Source of the DNA: Candidatus Handelsmanbacteria bacterium
Lineage (GTDB): Bacteria > Latescibacterota > UBA2968 > UBA8231
Reading direction: 5' to 3'
NCBI GenBank assembly: GCA_016867395.1
Contig: VGJS01000009.1
Coordinates: 1 to 64,000 of the forward strand
Length of the DNA: 64,000 bases
Position numbers and translations under genes: made by a program. Each line of letters starts with the position of its first letter. Positions within the stretch are counted from its first letter, which is position 1. The notes below the pieces were generated by a model. It searched no databases, was not told the origin of the DNA, and saw only the letters and a program-made list of their open reading frames with translations. Shown here piece after piece: positions 37,351 through 47,037 of the stretch.

Positions 37351-40082
37351 TCAGCGGATCAGGTCCCGCAGCCGGGCTTCGGTTACCGATGACCAGCCCG
37401 AAAAAACCTCTGCGATGCGGCCGTCGGGTCCGACGATGAAGGAGAGCGGGATGGTGATCTCCTCGCCGGCGAACAACTGCTCAAAGGCCGAAGGTTCGGT
37501 GGTGAAGATCGGGTATTCGATCCCCATCCGCGAGATCATCTCCGGGATCCTGGCTTGGGCTTTGCCCATGTCGGGGCTGACGCCCAGGATCTCCACCCCG
37601 GAGCGCTGCAGTTCGGGATAGAGGCGCTGCAGGTGCGGCATCTCCTCGCGGCAGGGCACGCAGTAGGTGGCCCACAGGTTGACCAGATAGGTCCTGCCCG
37701 GCTGGCGCAGCGCCGCGAAGTCGACGGCCTGGCCCTGCAAGGGCTTGAGCGGAATGGACGGGAACAGGTCGCCAGGCTTGTTCTTCAGGGTGTGGTGGAC
37801 GAAGTCCCCGGCCTGGGCCGGCTGCGGCAGGGAGAACCGCCGTTCCTCCAGCTGCAGGAGCACATCCTGGCCCTCGACCACCTTCACCGCGGCGCCGGCC
37901 GGCACCGGCCCGAATTGGTGCCGCGTCCCCGCCGGCCACCGCACTTCGAGCCACTCGGCCTGCGCGTCGTTCCCCAGGCCGAAGAGCAACCGGGGGTCGC
38001 TCTGGGAGATGAAGCCAGAGCCGCCGGCCTTGATCTTGGTGAGCCCCCCGGCCGAAGTCTTGAGGCGCACCTCAGCGCCTTACGCGTCCTGGCCGCTGGC
38101 GCGCCCCTCCAGGCTCACCCGGACGAAGTGATTCTCCTGCCCGACGTTGTTCCGGAACAGGTAGTGTATTTGCCCCTGTAGGGTGGTCAGGAAGACGTCC
38201 AGGTCCCCGTCATTGTCGAAATCCCCGTACGCCGCGCCGCGCCCGTCGCTCACCGAATCGAGCCCGCTGAGCCCCGATACCTCGATGTACTTCTGACCCT
38301 GGTTGTTGAGGAAGAGTTTGTCGCGCTCGAAACCGCTGAAAGAGAACCCCTCGCTGAAGATCTTGCCAAGATGGTAGTGGCCTGCTCCATTTCCACGGTA
38401 GACGCCAGCACGTGGCGCCAAAACAGGCTTCAGGTGTCTTTCAGCGACTTGCCGGTGATGAAGCCGTTGGGGGTGTGGAGATCCTCCCAACCGTCGTTGT
38501 CGATGTCGATGAACCCCCCCCCCGCCCCAGGCCCAGTTGGCCGGGAAGGGTCCCATAGCCGCGCTCACATCCTCGTAATTGCCGCCCCCCAGATTCCGGA
38601 AGAGGGTATTGCCGGCGGCCAATTTGTGGAGCACCCGGGTGTCCTCCCGCTGGGTGGTCGCTTCCGGAAAGAGGCGTTTGATGATCCGGTTGCCGGCAGT
38701 GGAGGACATGTTGGTGATATGCAGGTCCAGGTCGCCGTCGTTGTCGAAGTCGCCCAGCAAAAGCCCCATGCCGTTGCCCGGGTCGAGCATGCCGCGCTCA
38801 GCGGCGACATCGCGGAAGCGAGTTCCATCGTTGAGGTAGAAGGCCTTTTCTCCGAAGTCGTTGGCCAGGTAGAGGTCGGGGCGGCCGTCCTCGTTGAGAT
38901 CGGCGATCTGTGCCGCGTAACTCCAGCGGTTGTCGGCCACACCCCACTGGGCGGCCTGTTCGGCGAAGCGGTTGCCGCCCTGATTGATGAAGAGCAGGTT
39001 GGGGGTGCCGTTGGTGGCCTGATGCCAGGAATTGGGCATCACCAGGCCGTAATGGTTGTAAGAGGCCACGTAGATGTCGGGGCGGCCGTCGAGGTTGACG
39101 TCGCCGGCCACGGCGCTGTAGCCCTGGGCCGGCACCGCGATCCCGCCTGTTGCGAGATATCGACCAAGGCCAGGTGCCCGTCGGGGACCAGGCGGTTCTC
39201 CTAAAGGATCTGCTCGCCCTGGGTCGAAGGGAAGAGATCCTCGTCGCCGTCCCCGTCGCTTTCGAGGAAGAGCGGGGCCGTGGTCTGGGGGGTGATCTGG
39301 AGCCCCACCCGGGCCGCCCGGTTCTCAAAGGTACCGTCCCCCTTGTTGATATAGAGGAAGTTTTCTGCCAGGCCGGTGGCAAATGCATCGACCAGGCCGT
39401 CCTGGTCCACGTCGCACGCCGCCACCCCTCGGGAGGTGAAGCGCTGGTTGCCGGGGGTGCTGAAAGGCGGCACGGCCAGGTACACCCCGGCCGGCAGGGT
39501 CACCTCGCTGAACAACTCGGCTGTGGCGACCCGGTCGGTGAACTGGTAGACCTCGAAGTGGTCGATCAGCTAGGTGCTGTCGGGTTGCAGGGCGGCTTCG
39601 AGATGGGCCCGGCCTTCAGCCCATTCGCGCTGTCGTTGGGGATCGCGGGCAATGACGTAGAAGTAGATGCTGGCGTCGGCATGCCCCGGCTGTGGGTAGG
39701 TGGCCTGCTTCACCTTGAAACGGACGTCTTCTACCTTGGAGAGCCGGTCGAGGAAGGCGGACCAGGTGGCGACGAACTGGGCGCGGTCCAGGTCTTTGGG
39801 GATGGGTCCGAGGCGGCGCTGGGACATCCACCTCAACTCCGGGGTAAGATCGCCGGTTGGGACCGGCAGGCCGGCGCCGACCATGCGGTGCGAGAAGTGA
39901 GTGGCCAGCTTTTCCAGGTTGCGGGCGCGCAAAGCCAGGGAGAGGTCGTGGAGCTGGTTGGCCAGGGACTCGGTGTGGTCCTCGATCTGTTCGAGCTGTC
40001 CGCGGTCCACCTCCTGGGCCTGGGCAACCTCTGGCGGCAGGGTCCATCCAAGAGCAATGGCAATGAGCAACGGCCTCGTCAT
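37351..40082 (-). pseudogene. FG-GAP/ASPIC-TlpA fusion protein, decayed
   Basis: Read from ATG 40082: a signal peptide (MTRPLLIAIALGWTL, then PPEVAQAQ), a helical domain, FG-GAP repeats (AGDVNLDGRPDIYVASYNHYG; IADLNEDGRPDLYLANDFG; LGDFDNDGDLDLHITNM; YGDFDNDGDLDVFLTT), an ASPIC/UnbV domain (GSGFISQSDPRLLFGLGN) and a TlpA-like thioredoxin domain with CVPC in LWATYCVPCREEMPHL. Damage: TAG 39570-39572, TAG 39201-39203, a frameshift near 39150, two compensating shifts between a ten-C run at 38514 and about 38405 with a TGA inside, and TAA 38080-38082. The intact protein, about 900 residues, would have been exported and redox-active. The fusion itself is uncommon. Confidence 0.8.
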
Positions 40083-40148
40083 CGGCGATCCCTTCATGGG
40101 TTTCCAAAAAATATTAGCAAATGCGCGTTTCCCGGCAAATCGCGGCGC

Positions 40149-40178
40149 TTGCTGGCAGGGGAGGCCGGGGGGTATATT
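40149..40178 (+). promoter_or_regulatory. Sigma-70-type promoter of the amidotransferase operon
   Basis: TTGCTG at 40149-40154 and TATATT at 40173-40178 are 18 bases apart. The start point would be near 40185, with a GGAGAGAG ribosome site before ATG 40214. The match is moderate, but AT-rich hexamers are rare in this DNA. Confidence 0.45.
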
Positions 40179-40213
40179 GCACCAAGTCCATGACACTGGC
40201 GGAGAGAGCAGCG

Positions 40214-40909
40214 ATGATCATCTGGGTGCGGGTTGAGACCCTGGAGAATTACGAGGCGGGCAACGGAGATTTCAACCTCAAGCGTAGGTTCGAGCAGCTC
40301 TCCGGCGAGCCCTGCCTGGTGCTGCACATGACCCAGGCCACTCCCGAGCTTGTGGGCAGCCTCAGGCCCCGCGCCCTGCTGTTGAGCGGCTGCGGCACCT
40401 GGTTCCGCGACTTTGAGGTGGAGGAGTTCTACGTCTTTGAAGACCTGGTGAAGGCCACGCCCCAGATTCCCGCCCTGGCCTTCTGCGGCAGCCACCAGTT
40501 GCTGGGCTTCATGTACAACCGGGGTTTCCGCAACATGCAGAAGGTGGAGGACGAGCCCATGCGCCGGCTCCTGCCCGGCGAGGCCCAGGTGGGCGCGGTG
40601 AGCCCAGACAACGCAGGGTACTTCGTCGAACAGGGCTTCTACCCCATCCAGAAGGTGGGGGCGGACCCGCTCTTCGCCGGCCTGCCCGATCCCTTTGTGG
40701 TGCGCGAGTCCCACACCTGCGAGATCAAGCAATTGCCCGCCGGGTTCGAGCTGATCGCCACCAGCGGAAACTGCCGCATCCAGGGGATGAAGCACCGGGA
40801 GCGGCCCCTGTGGAGCACCCAGTTCCACCCCGAAGCCTGGCAGGAGGAATACCCGCAGGGCAAAGAAATCTTGATCAACTTTTTCCGTTTGGCCGGCATC
40901 ACACACTGA
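40214..40909 (+). CDS. Class I glutamine amidotransferase-like protein (orphan)
   Basis: ATG 40214 has GGAGAGAG upstream and gives 231 residues; an in-frame ATG at 40190 is possible but has no ribosome site. The triad of class I amidotransferases is present: nucleophile Cys91 in ALAFCGSHQLLGF and His205/Glu207 in STQFHPEAWQEEYP. These enzymes hydrolyse glutamine and pass ammonia to a synthase; no synthase domain or partner is encoded here. A gamma-glutamyl hydrolase or a different peptidase role is possible. It leads a four-gene cluster, 12 bases before the DegT gene. Confidence 0.78.
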   Translation: MIIWVRVETLENYEAGNGDFNLKRRFEQLSGEPCLVLHMTQATPELVGSLRPRALLLSGCGTWFRDFEVEEFYVFEDLVKATPQIPALAFCGSHQLLGFMYNRGFRNMQKVEDEPMRRLLPGEAQVGAVSPDNAGYFVEQGFYPIQKVGADPLFAGLPDPFVVRESHTCEIKQLPAGFELIATSGNCRIQGMKHRERPLWSTQFHPEAWQEEYPQGKEILINFFRLAGITH

Positions 40910-40921
40910 GAGGAGGCACTG

Positions 40922-42106
40922 ATGTACCGCATGGGCGAGGAAGAGGTCCGGCGCGTCAGGAAGGTGATCCAGAGCGGCCGGATGTTCCGCTACTACGAAG
41001 GGGCCGAATGCGCCCGCTTCGAGAAGGACTGGGCCAGGCACGTGGGGGTGAAACACGCCCGTCTGACCACCAGCGGGACCACGGCCCTGTACGCGGCCCT
41101 GGTGGGTTTGGGGATCGGTCCGGGCTGCCAGGTGATCGTCCCTTCCTACACCTACATGGCCACGGCCCTGGCGGTGCTGGCCGCCGGCGCCATCCCGGTG
41201 GTGGCCGACGTAGATGAATCCCTCACCCTCTCGCCCAAAGACCTGGAGCGCCGCATCACCCGCCACACCAGGGCAGTGATCCCGGTGCACATGGTGGGCC
41301 TGCCCTGTGACATGGACAAGATCATGCGCATCGCCCGGAGGCACAAACTGCTGGTGGTCGAGGACGCCTGCCAGGCCGTGGGCGGGGGATACAAGGGGAA
41401 GAAGCTGGGCAACTTTGGCCACGCCACCGGCTTCAGCTTCAATTTTTTCAAGAACATCAGCGCCGGCGAGGGCGGCGGTTTCGTCACCAATGACGAGCGG
41501 GCCTTCCTGCGCGGCTCGGTGGCGGTGGACTGCTGCGCCTACTACTGGAACCCCGAGGACAAACGGGAGGATCTCCAGTTCGCCGGGCACAATTTCCGCG
41601 CCAACGAGTTCTCCGGGGCCCTGCTCAACGTGCAGTTGGGTCGCCTTGCGGATATGCTGAAGCGGATGCGCAGCCACAAGCAGGAATTGCTTGAGGTGGG
41701 TATCCAAGCGGGGCTGCGCTCCATTAAGAACAACAGCCTGGAGCACGAATGCGGCACCCACCTGGGCTTTTGCTTCAGGAACGAGAAGACCGCCCGCGCC
41801 TTTTGCGACCACCTGCGGGCCCAGAAGGTGGGGGCCTTCCTGCCCATGGACACCGGCCGGCACGTGTACACCCGCTGGGACCCCATCCTGCGCTACCAGG
41901 GGGCCCACCACCCGGCCCTGGACCCCTTCAAGATCCCCGCCAACAAGAAGTGCCGGGTGCGGTACACCAAGGGCATGTGCCAGGACTCCCTCGATATCCT
42001 CAATCGGGCGGTGCTCATCGGCATGCACCCTGACCACACCCGCAGCCGCATCGGCCAGCTCGCCAGGGCCATAGGCGGGGGGGCCAAGGCGGTGGCCGGC
42101 AACTGA
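40922..42106 (+). CDS. DegT/DnrJ/EryC1/StrS family PLP aminotransferase
   Basis: This 394-residue protein follows a GAGGAGG-like site. Landmarks: LTTSGTTALYAAL, IVPSYTYMATALAVLAAGAIPV, VIPVHMVGLPCDMDKIM, VVEDACQAVGGGYKGKKLG and the Schiff-base Lys near residue 176 in FNFFKNISAGEGGGFVT. It differs clearly from the DegT enzyme at 1328 (for example FFKNISAGEGG against SGKSLACGEGG). It overlaps the next gene by one base (TGATG). Acting between an amidotransferase and a permease, it may use glutamine-derived or imported amino compounds (inference). Confidence 0.88.
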   Translation: MYRMGEEEVRRVRKVIQSGRMFRYYEGAECARFEKDWARHVGVKHARLTTSGTTALYAALVGLGIGPGCQVIVPSYTYMATALAVLAAGAIPVVADVDESLTLSPKDLERRITRHTRAVIPVHMVGLPCDMDKIMRIARRHKLLVVEDACQAVGGGYKGKKLGNFGHATGFSFNFFKNISAGEGGGFVTNDERAFLRGSVAVDCCAYYWNPEDKREDLQFAGHNFRANEFSGALLNVQLGRLADMLKRMRSHKQELLEVGIQAGLRSIKNNSLEHECGTHLGFCFRNEKTARAFCDHLRAQKVGAFLPMDTGRHVYTRWDPILRYQGAHHPALDPFKIPANKKCRVRYTKGMCQDSLDILNRAVLIGMHPDHTRSRIGQLARAIGGGAKAVAGN

Positions 42107-43872
42107 TGGGAGGGGAAGCCTGGTTCACTCTCGGCCTCCTGGGGCTGATGCTGGGGCTGTTGGCCTTCACCCGTCTCAGCGTCGACCTGGTGATGGTGGG
42201 CACCCTGGTGGCCCTGTTGGTCTCCAGGGTGCTTACCCCGGAGCAGGCCCTGGCCGGCCTGGCCAACGAGGGCATGGTCACTGTGGGGGTGCTCTTTGCG
42301 GTGGTGGCCGGGCTCAAGGAGACCGGCGGCATCGCCGTCCTGGCCCAGCGGGTCCTGGGCCGGCCCCTCACCATCGTCCAGGCCCAGGTCCGGCTGATGC
42401 TGCCGGCGGCGGCCATCAGCGCCTTCGTCAACAACACCCCCATCGTCGCCATGCTGCTGCCGGTGGTGGTGGAGTGGGCCAAGAAGCACCAGCTCTCGGT
42501 CTCGCGCCTGCTCATCCCCCTCAGTTTTGCCACGGTGCTGGGCGGGCTGTGTACCCTGGTGGGGACCAGCACCAACCTGGTGGTCAGCGGCCTCTTGGCC
42601 AAGACCACGGGCGAGCAGTTGGGCCTTTTCGCCCCGGCCTGGGTGGGGGTGCCCACCGCCCTGGCGGGCCTGCTTTACATGCTGGCCGTGGGGCGCTGGC
42701 TCCTGCCCGAGCGCCAGCCCCCGCTCAAGCGCCTCGAAGACCCCCGCCAGTACACCGTGGAGATGCTGGTGGCCCCCGACAGCCCCCTGGTGGGCCGGAC
42801 CATCGAGGAGGCGGGGCTGCGGCACCTCCAGGGCATGTACCTGATGGAGATCGACCGGGGCGACGAGGTGCTGGCCGCCGTCTCCTCCCAGGAAAGGCTC
42901 AGGGCCAATGACCGGCTGGTCTTCGTGGGCATCGTCGAGTCGGTGGTGGAGTTGCACAAGATCCGCGGGCTGGCGCCGGCCACGGACCAGGTCTTCAAGC
43001 TCGACGCACCCCGCGCCAACCGCAGCCTGATCGAGGCGGTGGTTTCGGACTCCTGCCCCCTGGTGGGCCGCAGCATCCGCGAGGGGCGCTTCCGCGCCGT
43101 GTACCATGCGGCGGTGGTGGCGGTGGCCCGCAACGGGGAACAGTTGCGCCAGAAGATCGGCGACATCGTGTTGCGCCCCGGCGACACCCTGCTCCTGGAG
43201 GCCCATCCCTCCTTTGTGGATCAGCAGCGCAACTCCCGCGACTTCTTCCTGGTCAGCCGCCTGGAGGACTCCAGCCCGCCGCGGCACGAGCGCACCTGGA
43301 TCGCCCTGGGCATCCTGGCGGCGATGATCGGGGCGGCCAGCCTGGAACTGATGAGCATGCTCAGCGCCGCCGTGCTGGCGGCCGGGACCATGATCCTCAC
43401 CCGTTGCTGCAGCCGGCTGCAGGCGTACCGGGCCATCGACTGGGAGGTCCTGGTGGTCATCGCCGCTTCCTTTGGCCTGGGCAAGGCCCTGGAGGTAAGC
43501 GGGGCTGCCGCCCATATCGCCGGGGCCCTGGCGGCCATAGCTGGGGGCGATCCGTGGACCTCCCTGGTCCTGATCTACCTCATGGCCCTGGTCTTCACCG
43601 AGGTGCTGACCAACAACGCCGCGGCGGTGCTGGTTTTTCCCATCGCCATGGCCACGGCCTCCAGCCTGCACGTCAGCCACATGCCCTATATCATGGCGTT
43701 GATGATGGCGGCCTCCGCGGCCTTTGCCACTCCCATCGGCTATACGACCAATCTCATGATCTACGGACCGGGCGGGTACCGCTTCACCGACTTCAGCCGC
43801 ATCGGCCTGCCCCTGAACATTGTGGCCGGGGTGGTGACCGTGCTCCTGGCGCCCCTGGTGTGGCCTTTCTGA
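42106..43872 (+). CDS. SLC13-family anion permease with two TrkA-C domains
   Basis: This is a 588-residue membrane protein. The two halves, about residues 1-200 and 395-588, each hold several helices and a SNT-like loop: AFVNNTPIVAML and VGTSTNLVVSGLL in the first, EVLTNNAAAVLVFP and PIGYTTNLMIYGPGG in the second. Between them residues about 212-290 and 305-375 are TrkA-C (RCK-C) ligand-binding domains (LVGRTIEEAGLRHLQGMYLMEI; LVGRSIREGRFRAVYHAAVV). The family moves sulfate, di- or tricarboxylates with Na+. The RCK-C pair probably senses ions or nucleotides. Start ATG overlaps the DegT stop. Confidence 0.9.
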   Translation: MGGEAWFTLGLLGLMLGLLAFTRLSVDLVMVGTLVALLVSRVLTPEQALAGLANEGMVTVGVLFAVVAGLKETGGIAVLAQRVLGRPLTIVQAQVRLMLPAAAISAFVNNTPIVAMLLPVVVEWAKKHQLSVSRLLIPLSFATVLGGLCTLVGTSTNLVVSGLLAKTTGEQLGLFAPAWVGVPTALAGLLYMLAVGRWLLPERQPPLKRLEDPRQYTVEMLVAPDSPLVGRTIEEAGLRHLQGMYLMEIDRGDEVLAAVSSQERLRANDRLVFVGIVESVVELHKIRGLAPATDQVFKLDAPRANRSLIEAVVSDSCPLVGRSIREGRFRAVYHAAVVAVARNGEQLRQKIGDIVLRPGDTLLLEAHPSFVDQQRNSRDFFLVSRLEDSSPPRHERTWIALGILAAMIGAASLELMSMLSAAVLAAGTMILTRCCSRLQAYRAIDWEVLVVIAASFGLGKALEVSGAAAHIAGALAAIAGGDPWTSLVLIYLMALVFTEVLTNNAAAVLVFPIAMATASSLHVSHMPYIMALMMAASAAFATPIGYTTNLMIYGPGGYRFTDFSRIGLPLNIVAGVVTVLLAPLVWPF

Positions 43873-43882
43873 GACGGAATCG

Positions 43883-45124
43883 ATGAAGCGCGAGGTCGAG
43901 GTGCTGGTGATCGGCGGCGGGGTGGTGGGGGTCTGCGCGGCCTATTTCCTGGGAAAGCAGGGCCGGCAGGTGGTGTTGGTGGAGAAGGGGGAACTCTGCG
44001 CGGGCAGCTCCTACGGCAACGCCGGCCTGGTAGTGCCCAGTCACAGCGTGCCTTTGGCCGCGCCAGGGGTGGCCTTCAAGGCCCTGAAGTGGATGCTGGA
44101 CCCGGAGAGCCCCTTCTACGTCGCGCCGCGCTGGGACGCGGCCCTGTGGCGCTGGCTGTGGAATTTCTGGCGCACGGGCAACGAGAACCACGTGCGGCGG
44201 GCCCTGCCCCTTCTGCGCGATCTCCACCTGGCCAGCAAGGGGCTCTTCGCCGAGTTGACCCGCCTGAAGGGCATGGCCTGCGCCTACGAGGAGCGGGGCG
44301 CCCTCTACGCCTTCAGGACCAGGGCCGGGCTGGAAGCCGGGATCGCGGAGGGCGAACGCCTGGGCGGGGCCGGCCTGCCCCCGCAGGTGCTGGACCGGGC
44401 CGGGGTGGAGGCCCTGGAGGGGATGGAAGCGCGGGTGGAGGGCGGGGTGTACTACCCCCAGGACGCCCACCTGGTGCCCGACCGCTTCGTGCGGGGGATG
44501 GGGCAACACCTGCGGGGCGCCGAGGTGCTGACCCAGACCGAGGTGCTGGAACTGAGGCGGGAGGGCGGGCGCATAGTGCTGGTGCGGACCACGCGGGGGG
44601 ATTTTGCCCCGCGCGAGGTGGTGCTGGCCGCGGGCTCCTGGTCGCCGCTGCTGGCCCGGCAGGCGGGGCTATCCCTGCCCATCCAGGCGGCCAAGGGATA
44701 CAGCATCACCCTCAAGAAGCCCCTGCCCTGCCCGGCGGTGCCGCTGCTTCTGGGCGAGGCCAAGGTGGGGGTGACGCCGATGGGGGAATGGCTGCGCTTC
44801 GCCGGGACCCTGGAGCTGGCGGGACTGGATCTGCGTATCAACCAGCGGCGGGTGGAGGCCATCCTGCGGGCGGTGCCATCGTACCTGCCCCAGATCGAGC
44901 CGGCGAAACTGGAACTGGTCGAGATCTGGCGAGGGCTCCGGCCCGCCACGCCCGATGGCCTGCCCTTCCTGGGGCGGGCGCCCGGGTGCGGGAATCTCAC
45001 GGTGGCCGCGGGCCATGCCACGATCGGCCTGTCGCTAGGGCCGATCACCGGCAAGCTGGTGGCCCAGGTGGTCTGCGGCTCGCCCGAGTTCGATCTGAGC
45101 CTGCTGCGGGTGGATCGGTTCTAG
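43883..45124 (+). CDS. FAD-dependent D-amino-acid dehydrogenase (DadA-like)
   Basis: This 413-residue protein begins VLVIGGGVVGVCAAYFLGKQGRQVVLVEK, the FAD Rossmann motif, followed by GSSYGNAGLVVPSHSVPLAAPG, the typical DadA start of the substrate domain. AAGSWSPLLARQAG, QAAKGYSITLKKP and the C-terminal GLRPATPDGLPFLGRAP with GHATIGLSLGPITGKLVA complete the fold. Length is normal. It oxidises D-amino acids to keto acids and passes electrons to the respiratory chain. It ends the cluster of amidotransferase, DegT and permease, 10 bases after the permease stop, with repeat-like DNA downstream. Confidence 0.88.
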   Translation: MKREVEVLVIGGGVVGVCAAYFLGKQGRQVVLVEKGELCAGSSYGNAGLVVPSHSVPLAAPGVAFKALKWMLDPESPFYVAPRWDAALWRWLWNFWRTGNENHVRRALPLLRDLHLASKGLFAELTRLKGMACAYEERGALYAFRTRAGLEAGIAEGERLGGAGLPPQVLDRAGVEALEGMEARVEGGVYYPQDAHLVPDRFVRGMGQHLRGAEVLTQTEVLELRREGGRIVLVRTTRGDFAPREVVLAAGSWSPLLARQAGLSLPIQAAKGYSITLKKPLPCPAVPLLLGEAKVGVTPMGEWLRFAGTLELAGLDLRINQRRVEAILRAVPSYLPQIEPAKLELVEIWRGLRPATPDGLPFLGRAPGCGNLTVAAGHATIGLSLGPITGKLVAQVVCGSPEFDLSLLRVDRF

Positions 45125-45391
45125 AGCGCCGGGGGGCCGGGGATACCCTTCCGGTGTTTCTCCAGGCGCGTCCTTCCCATCCTGCTCGCAAATCTCCGCT
45201 CTCCTCTCAACCCCTCCTGGCGTCATCACCGCGATACCCTCGTCGGTGTGGACGCGCACATGGGTCCACCTGCGGCCGCAGGGGGACTGCACCCGTTAGC
45301 CGGTCAGGTCGGAGTCATCCTCCCAGGCTCCTTCCTGGCGGTGGAGGCGACTGCCCCCGTAATGGACGCCTGGTCCACCTGCTGTCATCAC
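45125..45391 (+). repeat. Gene-free stretch with a weak repeat copy (C)
   Basis: The gap 45125-45451 holds no gene I can support. From about 45128 to 45240 it resembles the intergenic repeat only loosely (GCGCGTCCTTCCCATCCTGCTC, then CTCAACCCCTCCTGGCGTCATC, each written here as fragments of 20 or fewer aligned bases), and it sits after an operon end like the other copies. The remainder leads into the promoter at 45392. Confidence 0.3.
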
Positions 45392-45420
45392 TTGGTGGGG
45401 GCGGGGGTTTTTTATATAAT
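45392..45420 (+). promoter_or_regulatory. Sigma-70-type promoter of the sugar-use locus
   Basis: TTGGTG at 45392-45397 and a perfect TATAAT at 45415-45420 are separated by 17 bases. Transcription would start near 45427, with AAAGGAG before the ATG at 45452. This is the best housekeeping -10 element seen in the window. Confidence 0.6.
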
Positions 45421-45451
45421 TAGCCGCCAATCCCCGCGAAAGGAGACCCCC

Positions 45452-46360
45452 ATGCAGATCGAGAAACTGGCCGAGGAAAACGCCCTGGTGGGCGAAGGCC
45501 CCTTGTGGAACCCCGAGGAGCAGAAGCTCCTGTGGACCGACATCCACAACGGGAAACTCTTCAGCTACGACCCGGCCACCGGTAAGAATACGCTCATCCA
45601 CCAGGGGGCCAAGGTGGGCGGCTTTGTCCAGAACCGCCAGGGCGGGTACGTGCTGTGCATCTGGGACGGGATCTTGTTGTGGCGCTCGGACGCGGACTGG
45701 GTGCGCTTCCAGCCCGAAAGCCACGAGGGGGAACCGCTGCGCTTCAACGACGTGATCGGCGACCCGGGCGGGCGGGTCTTCGCCGGCTCGTACTTCGGCG
45801 ACAAACCCGGAAAACTCTACCGCTTCGACCCCGACGGCAAGGTGAGCATCGCCGCCGAGGGCATCGGCTGCAGCAACGGCATGGGCTTCTCGCCGGATCT
45901 CAAGACCATGTACTATACTGACGCGGCGGCGCGGACCATCTATGCGTACGATTACCAGAAGGAGACCGGCGAGATCTCCAGGCAGCGGGTCTTCGTCAAG
46001 GTCTCGGACCGCGACGGGGTGCCCGACGGCATGACCGTGGACGCCGAGGGTTTTGTCTGGAGCGCCAACTGGTTCGGGGCCTGCATCATCCGCTTTGACC
46101 CCGATGGAAAGGAAGAGCGGCGCATCCAGACCCCGGCCAAACAGACCTCCAGCGCCATGTTCGGGGGCAAGGACCTGGACGAACTCTACTTCACCTCCGC
46201 CGACTACAAGTGTGAGCCCGGCTCCGCTTTGGACCCGGTGGGGTACGATTGGGACGACTACGGCCGCGCCTACCGGGGCGGGGGGCTCTTCCGCGTCCTG
46301 GGCCTGGGCATCCGGGGCCGCGAGGAGTTCAAGGCGGATTTCCCCTGGCCAAAAAAGTGA
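45452..46360 (+). CDS. SMP-30/gluconolactonase family protein
   Basis: ATG 45452 lies 7 bases after AAAGGAG; the product has 302 residues, standard for the family. The six-blade propeller metal site is visible: Glu15 in LVGEGPLWNP, Asn in LRFNDVIGDPGGRVFAGSY, Asn in CSNGMGFSPD and Asp in VPDGMTVDAEGFVW. Such enzymes open sugar lactones with one divalent metal ion. The typical substrate is an aldonolactone made by an NAD-dependent sugar dehydrogenase, two of which (Gfo/Idh/MocA type) lie downstream. It starts the sugar-use locus and is 7 bases ahead of the TPR protein gene. Confidence 0.88.
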   Translation: MQIEKLAEENALVGEGPLWNPEEQKLLWTDIHNGKLFSYDPATGKNTLIHQGAKVGGFVQNRQGGYVLCIWDGILLWRSDADWVRFQPESHEGEPLRFNDVIGDPGGRVFAGSYFGDKPGKLYRFDPDGKVSIAAEGIGCSNGMGFSPDLKTMYYTDAAARTIYAYDYQKETGEISRQRVFVKVSDRDGVPDGMTVDAEGFVWSANWFGACIIRFDPDGKEERRIQTPAKQTSSAMFGGKDLDELYFTSADYKCEPGSALDPVGYDWDDYGRAYRGGGLFRVLGLGIRGREEFKADFPWPKK

Positions 46361-46367
46361 GGTGCCC

Positions 46368-47012
46368 ATGTACCGGCTCGCCATCACTTCATCCATCGCC
46401 CTGATCCTGTCTGCAGCCCTGTGGGCCGCCTCCAGTGCGCCCCGGCCCGCCCCAGCCCCGGCGGTCCTCACCCCCGAGCAACAGGCCACCGAGCACTACA
46501 ACCGGGGACTGGAGCACCAGCAGAAGGCCTGGGACCACGAGAAGAAGGCGGCCAAAGCCAAGGACCCGCAGAAGGAGATGGCCAAGGTAGGGTCCGAGTA
46601 CGAGAAGGCCATCGCCGCCCAGCGGGAGGCCACCCGCCTGAACCCCAAATTCCACGAAGCCTTCAGCAGCCTGGGCTATGCCCTGCCCAAGACCGGCGAC
46701 TACCCGGGGGCCCTCAAAGGCTATGACGCTGCCCTCGCCCTCCAGCCCGAGTACGCCGAGGCCGTCGAGTACCGCGGCGAGGCGTACCTGGGCCTCAACC
46801 GGGTGGAGGAGGCGCAGCAGGCGTACGAGTGGCTCTTCCTGCACGACCCCACCAAGGCCGCAGCCCTGCTGGCGGCCTTCAAGGAGTGGGGGAGCCGGGC
46901 CGCCGGGGTCGAGCCGGCAAAGGTGGACGCAGTGGGGGCCTGGGTGGCCCAGAAGGAGGCCGCGGCCCAGGAGATGAGCGGGACCCGGGAGACCGGCAAG
47001 AAGGAATGGTAG
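46368..47012 (+). CDS. Exported TPR protein of the sugar-use locus
   Basis: ATG 46368 gives 214 residues. The start MYRLAITSSIALILSAALWAA, written here as a hydrophobic export signal without a lipobox Cys, points to secretion. Two to three TPR-like units follow (LTPEQQATEHYNRGLEHQQKA; ATRLNPKFHEAFSSLGYAL; GYDAALALQPEYAEAVEYRG), with a Lys/Glu-rich coiled stretch in the first. A role as a periplasmic partner of the transporter is plausible because the binding-protein gene starts 25 bases downstream. No catalytic motif is present. Confidence 0.7.
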   Translation: MYRLAITSSIALILSAALWAASSAPRPAPAPAVLTPEQQATEHYNRGLEHQQKAWDHEKKAAKAKDPQKEMAKVGSEYEKAIAAQREATRLNPKFHEAFSSLGYALPKTGDYPGALKGYDAALALQPEYAEAVEYRGEAYLGLNRVEEAQQAYEWLFLHDPTKAAALLAAFKEWGSRAAGVEPAKVDAVGAWVAQKEAAAQEMSGTRETGKKEW

Positions 47013-47037
47013 CCAACCCCTCAACGGGAGATAGCGT

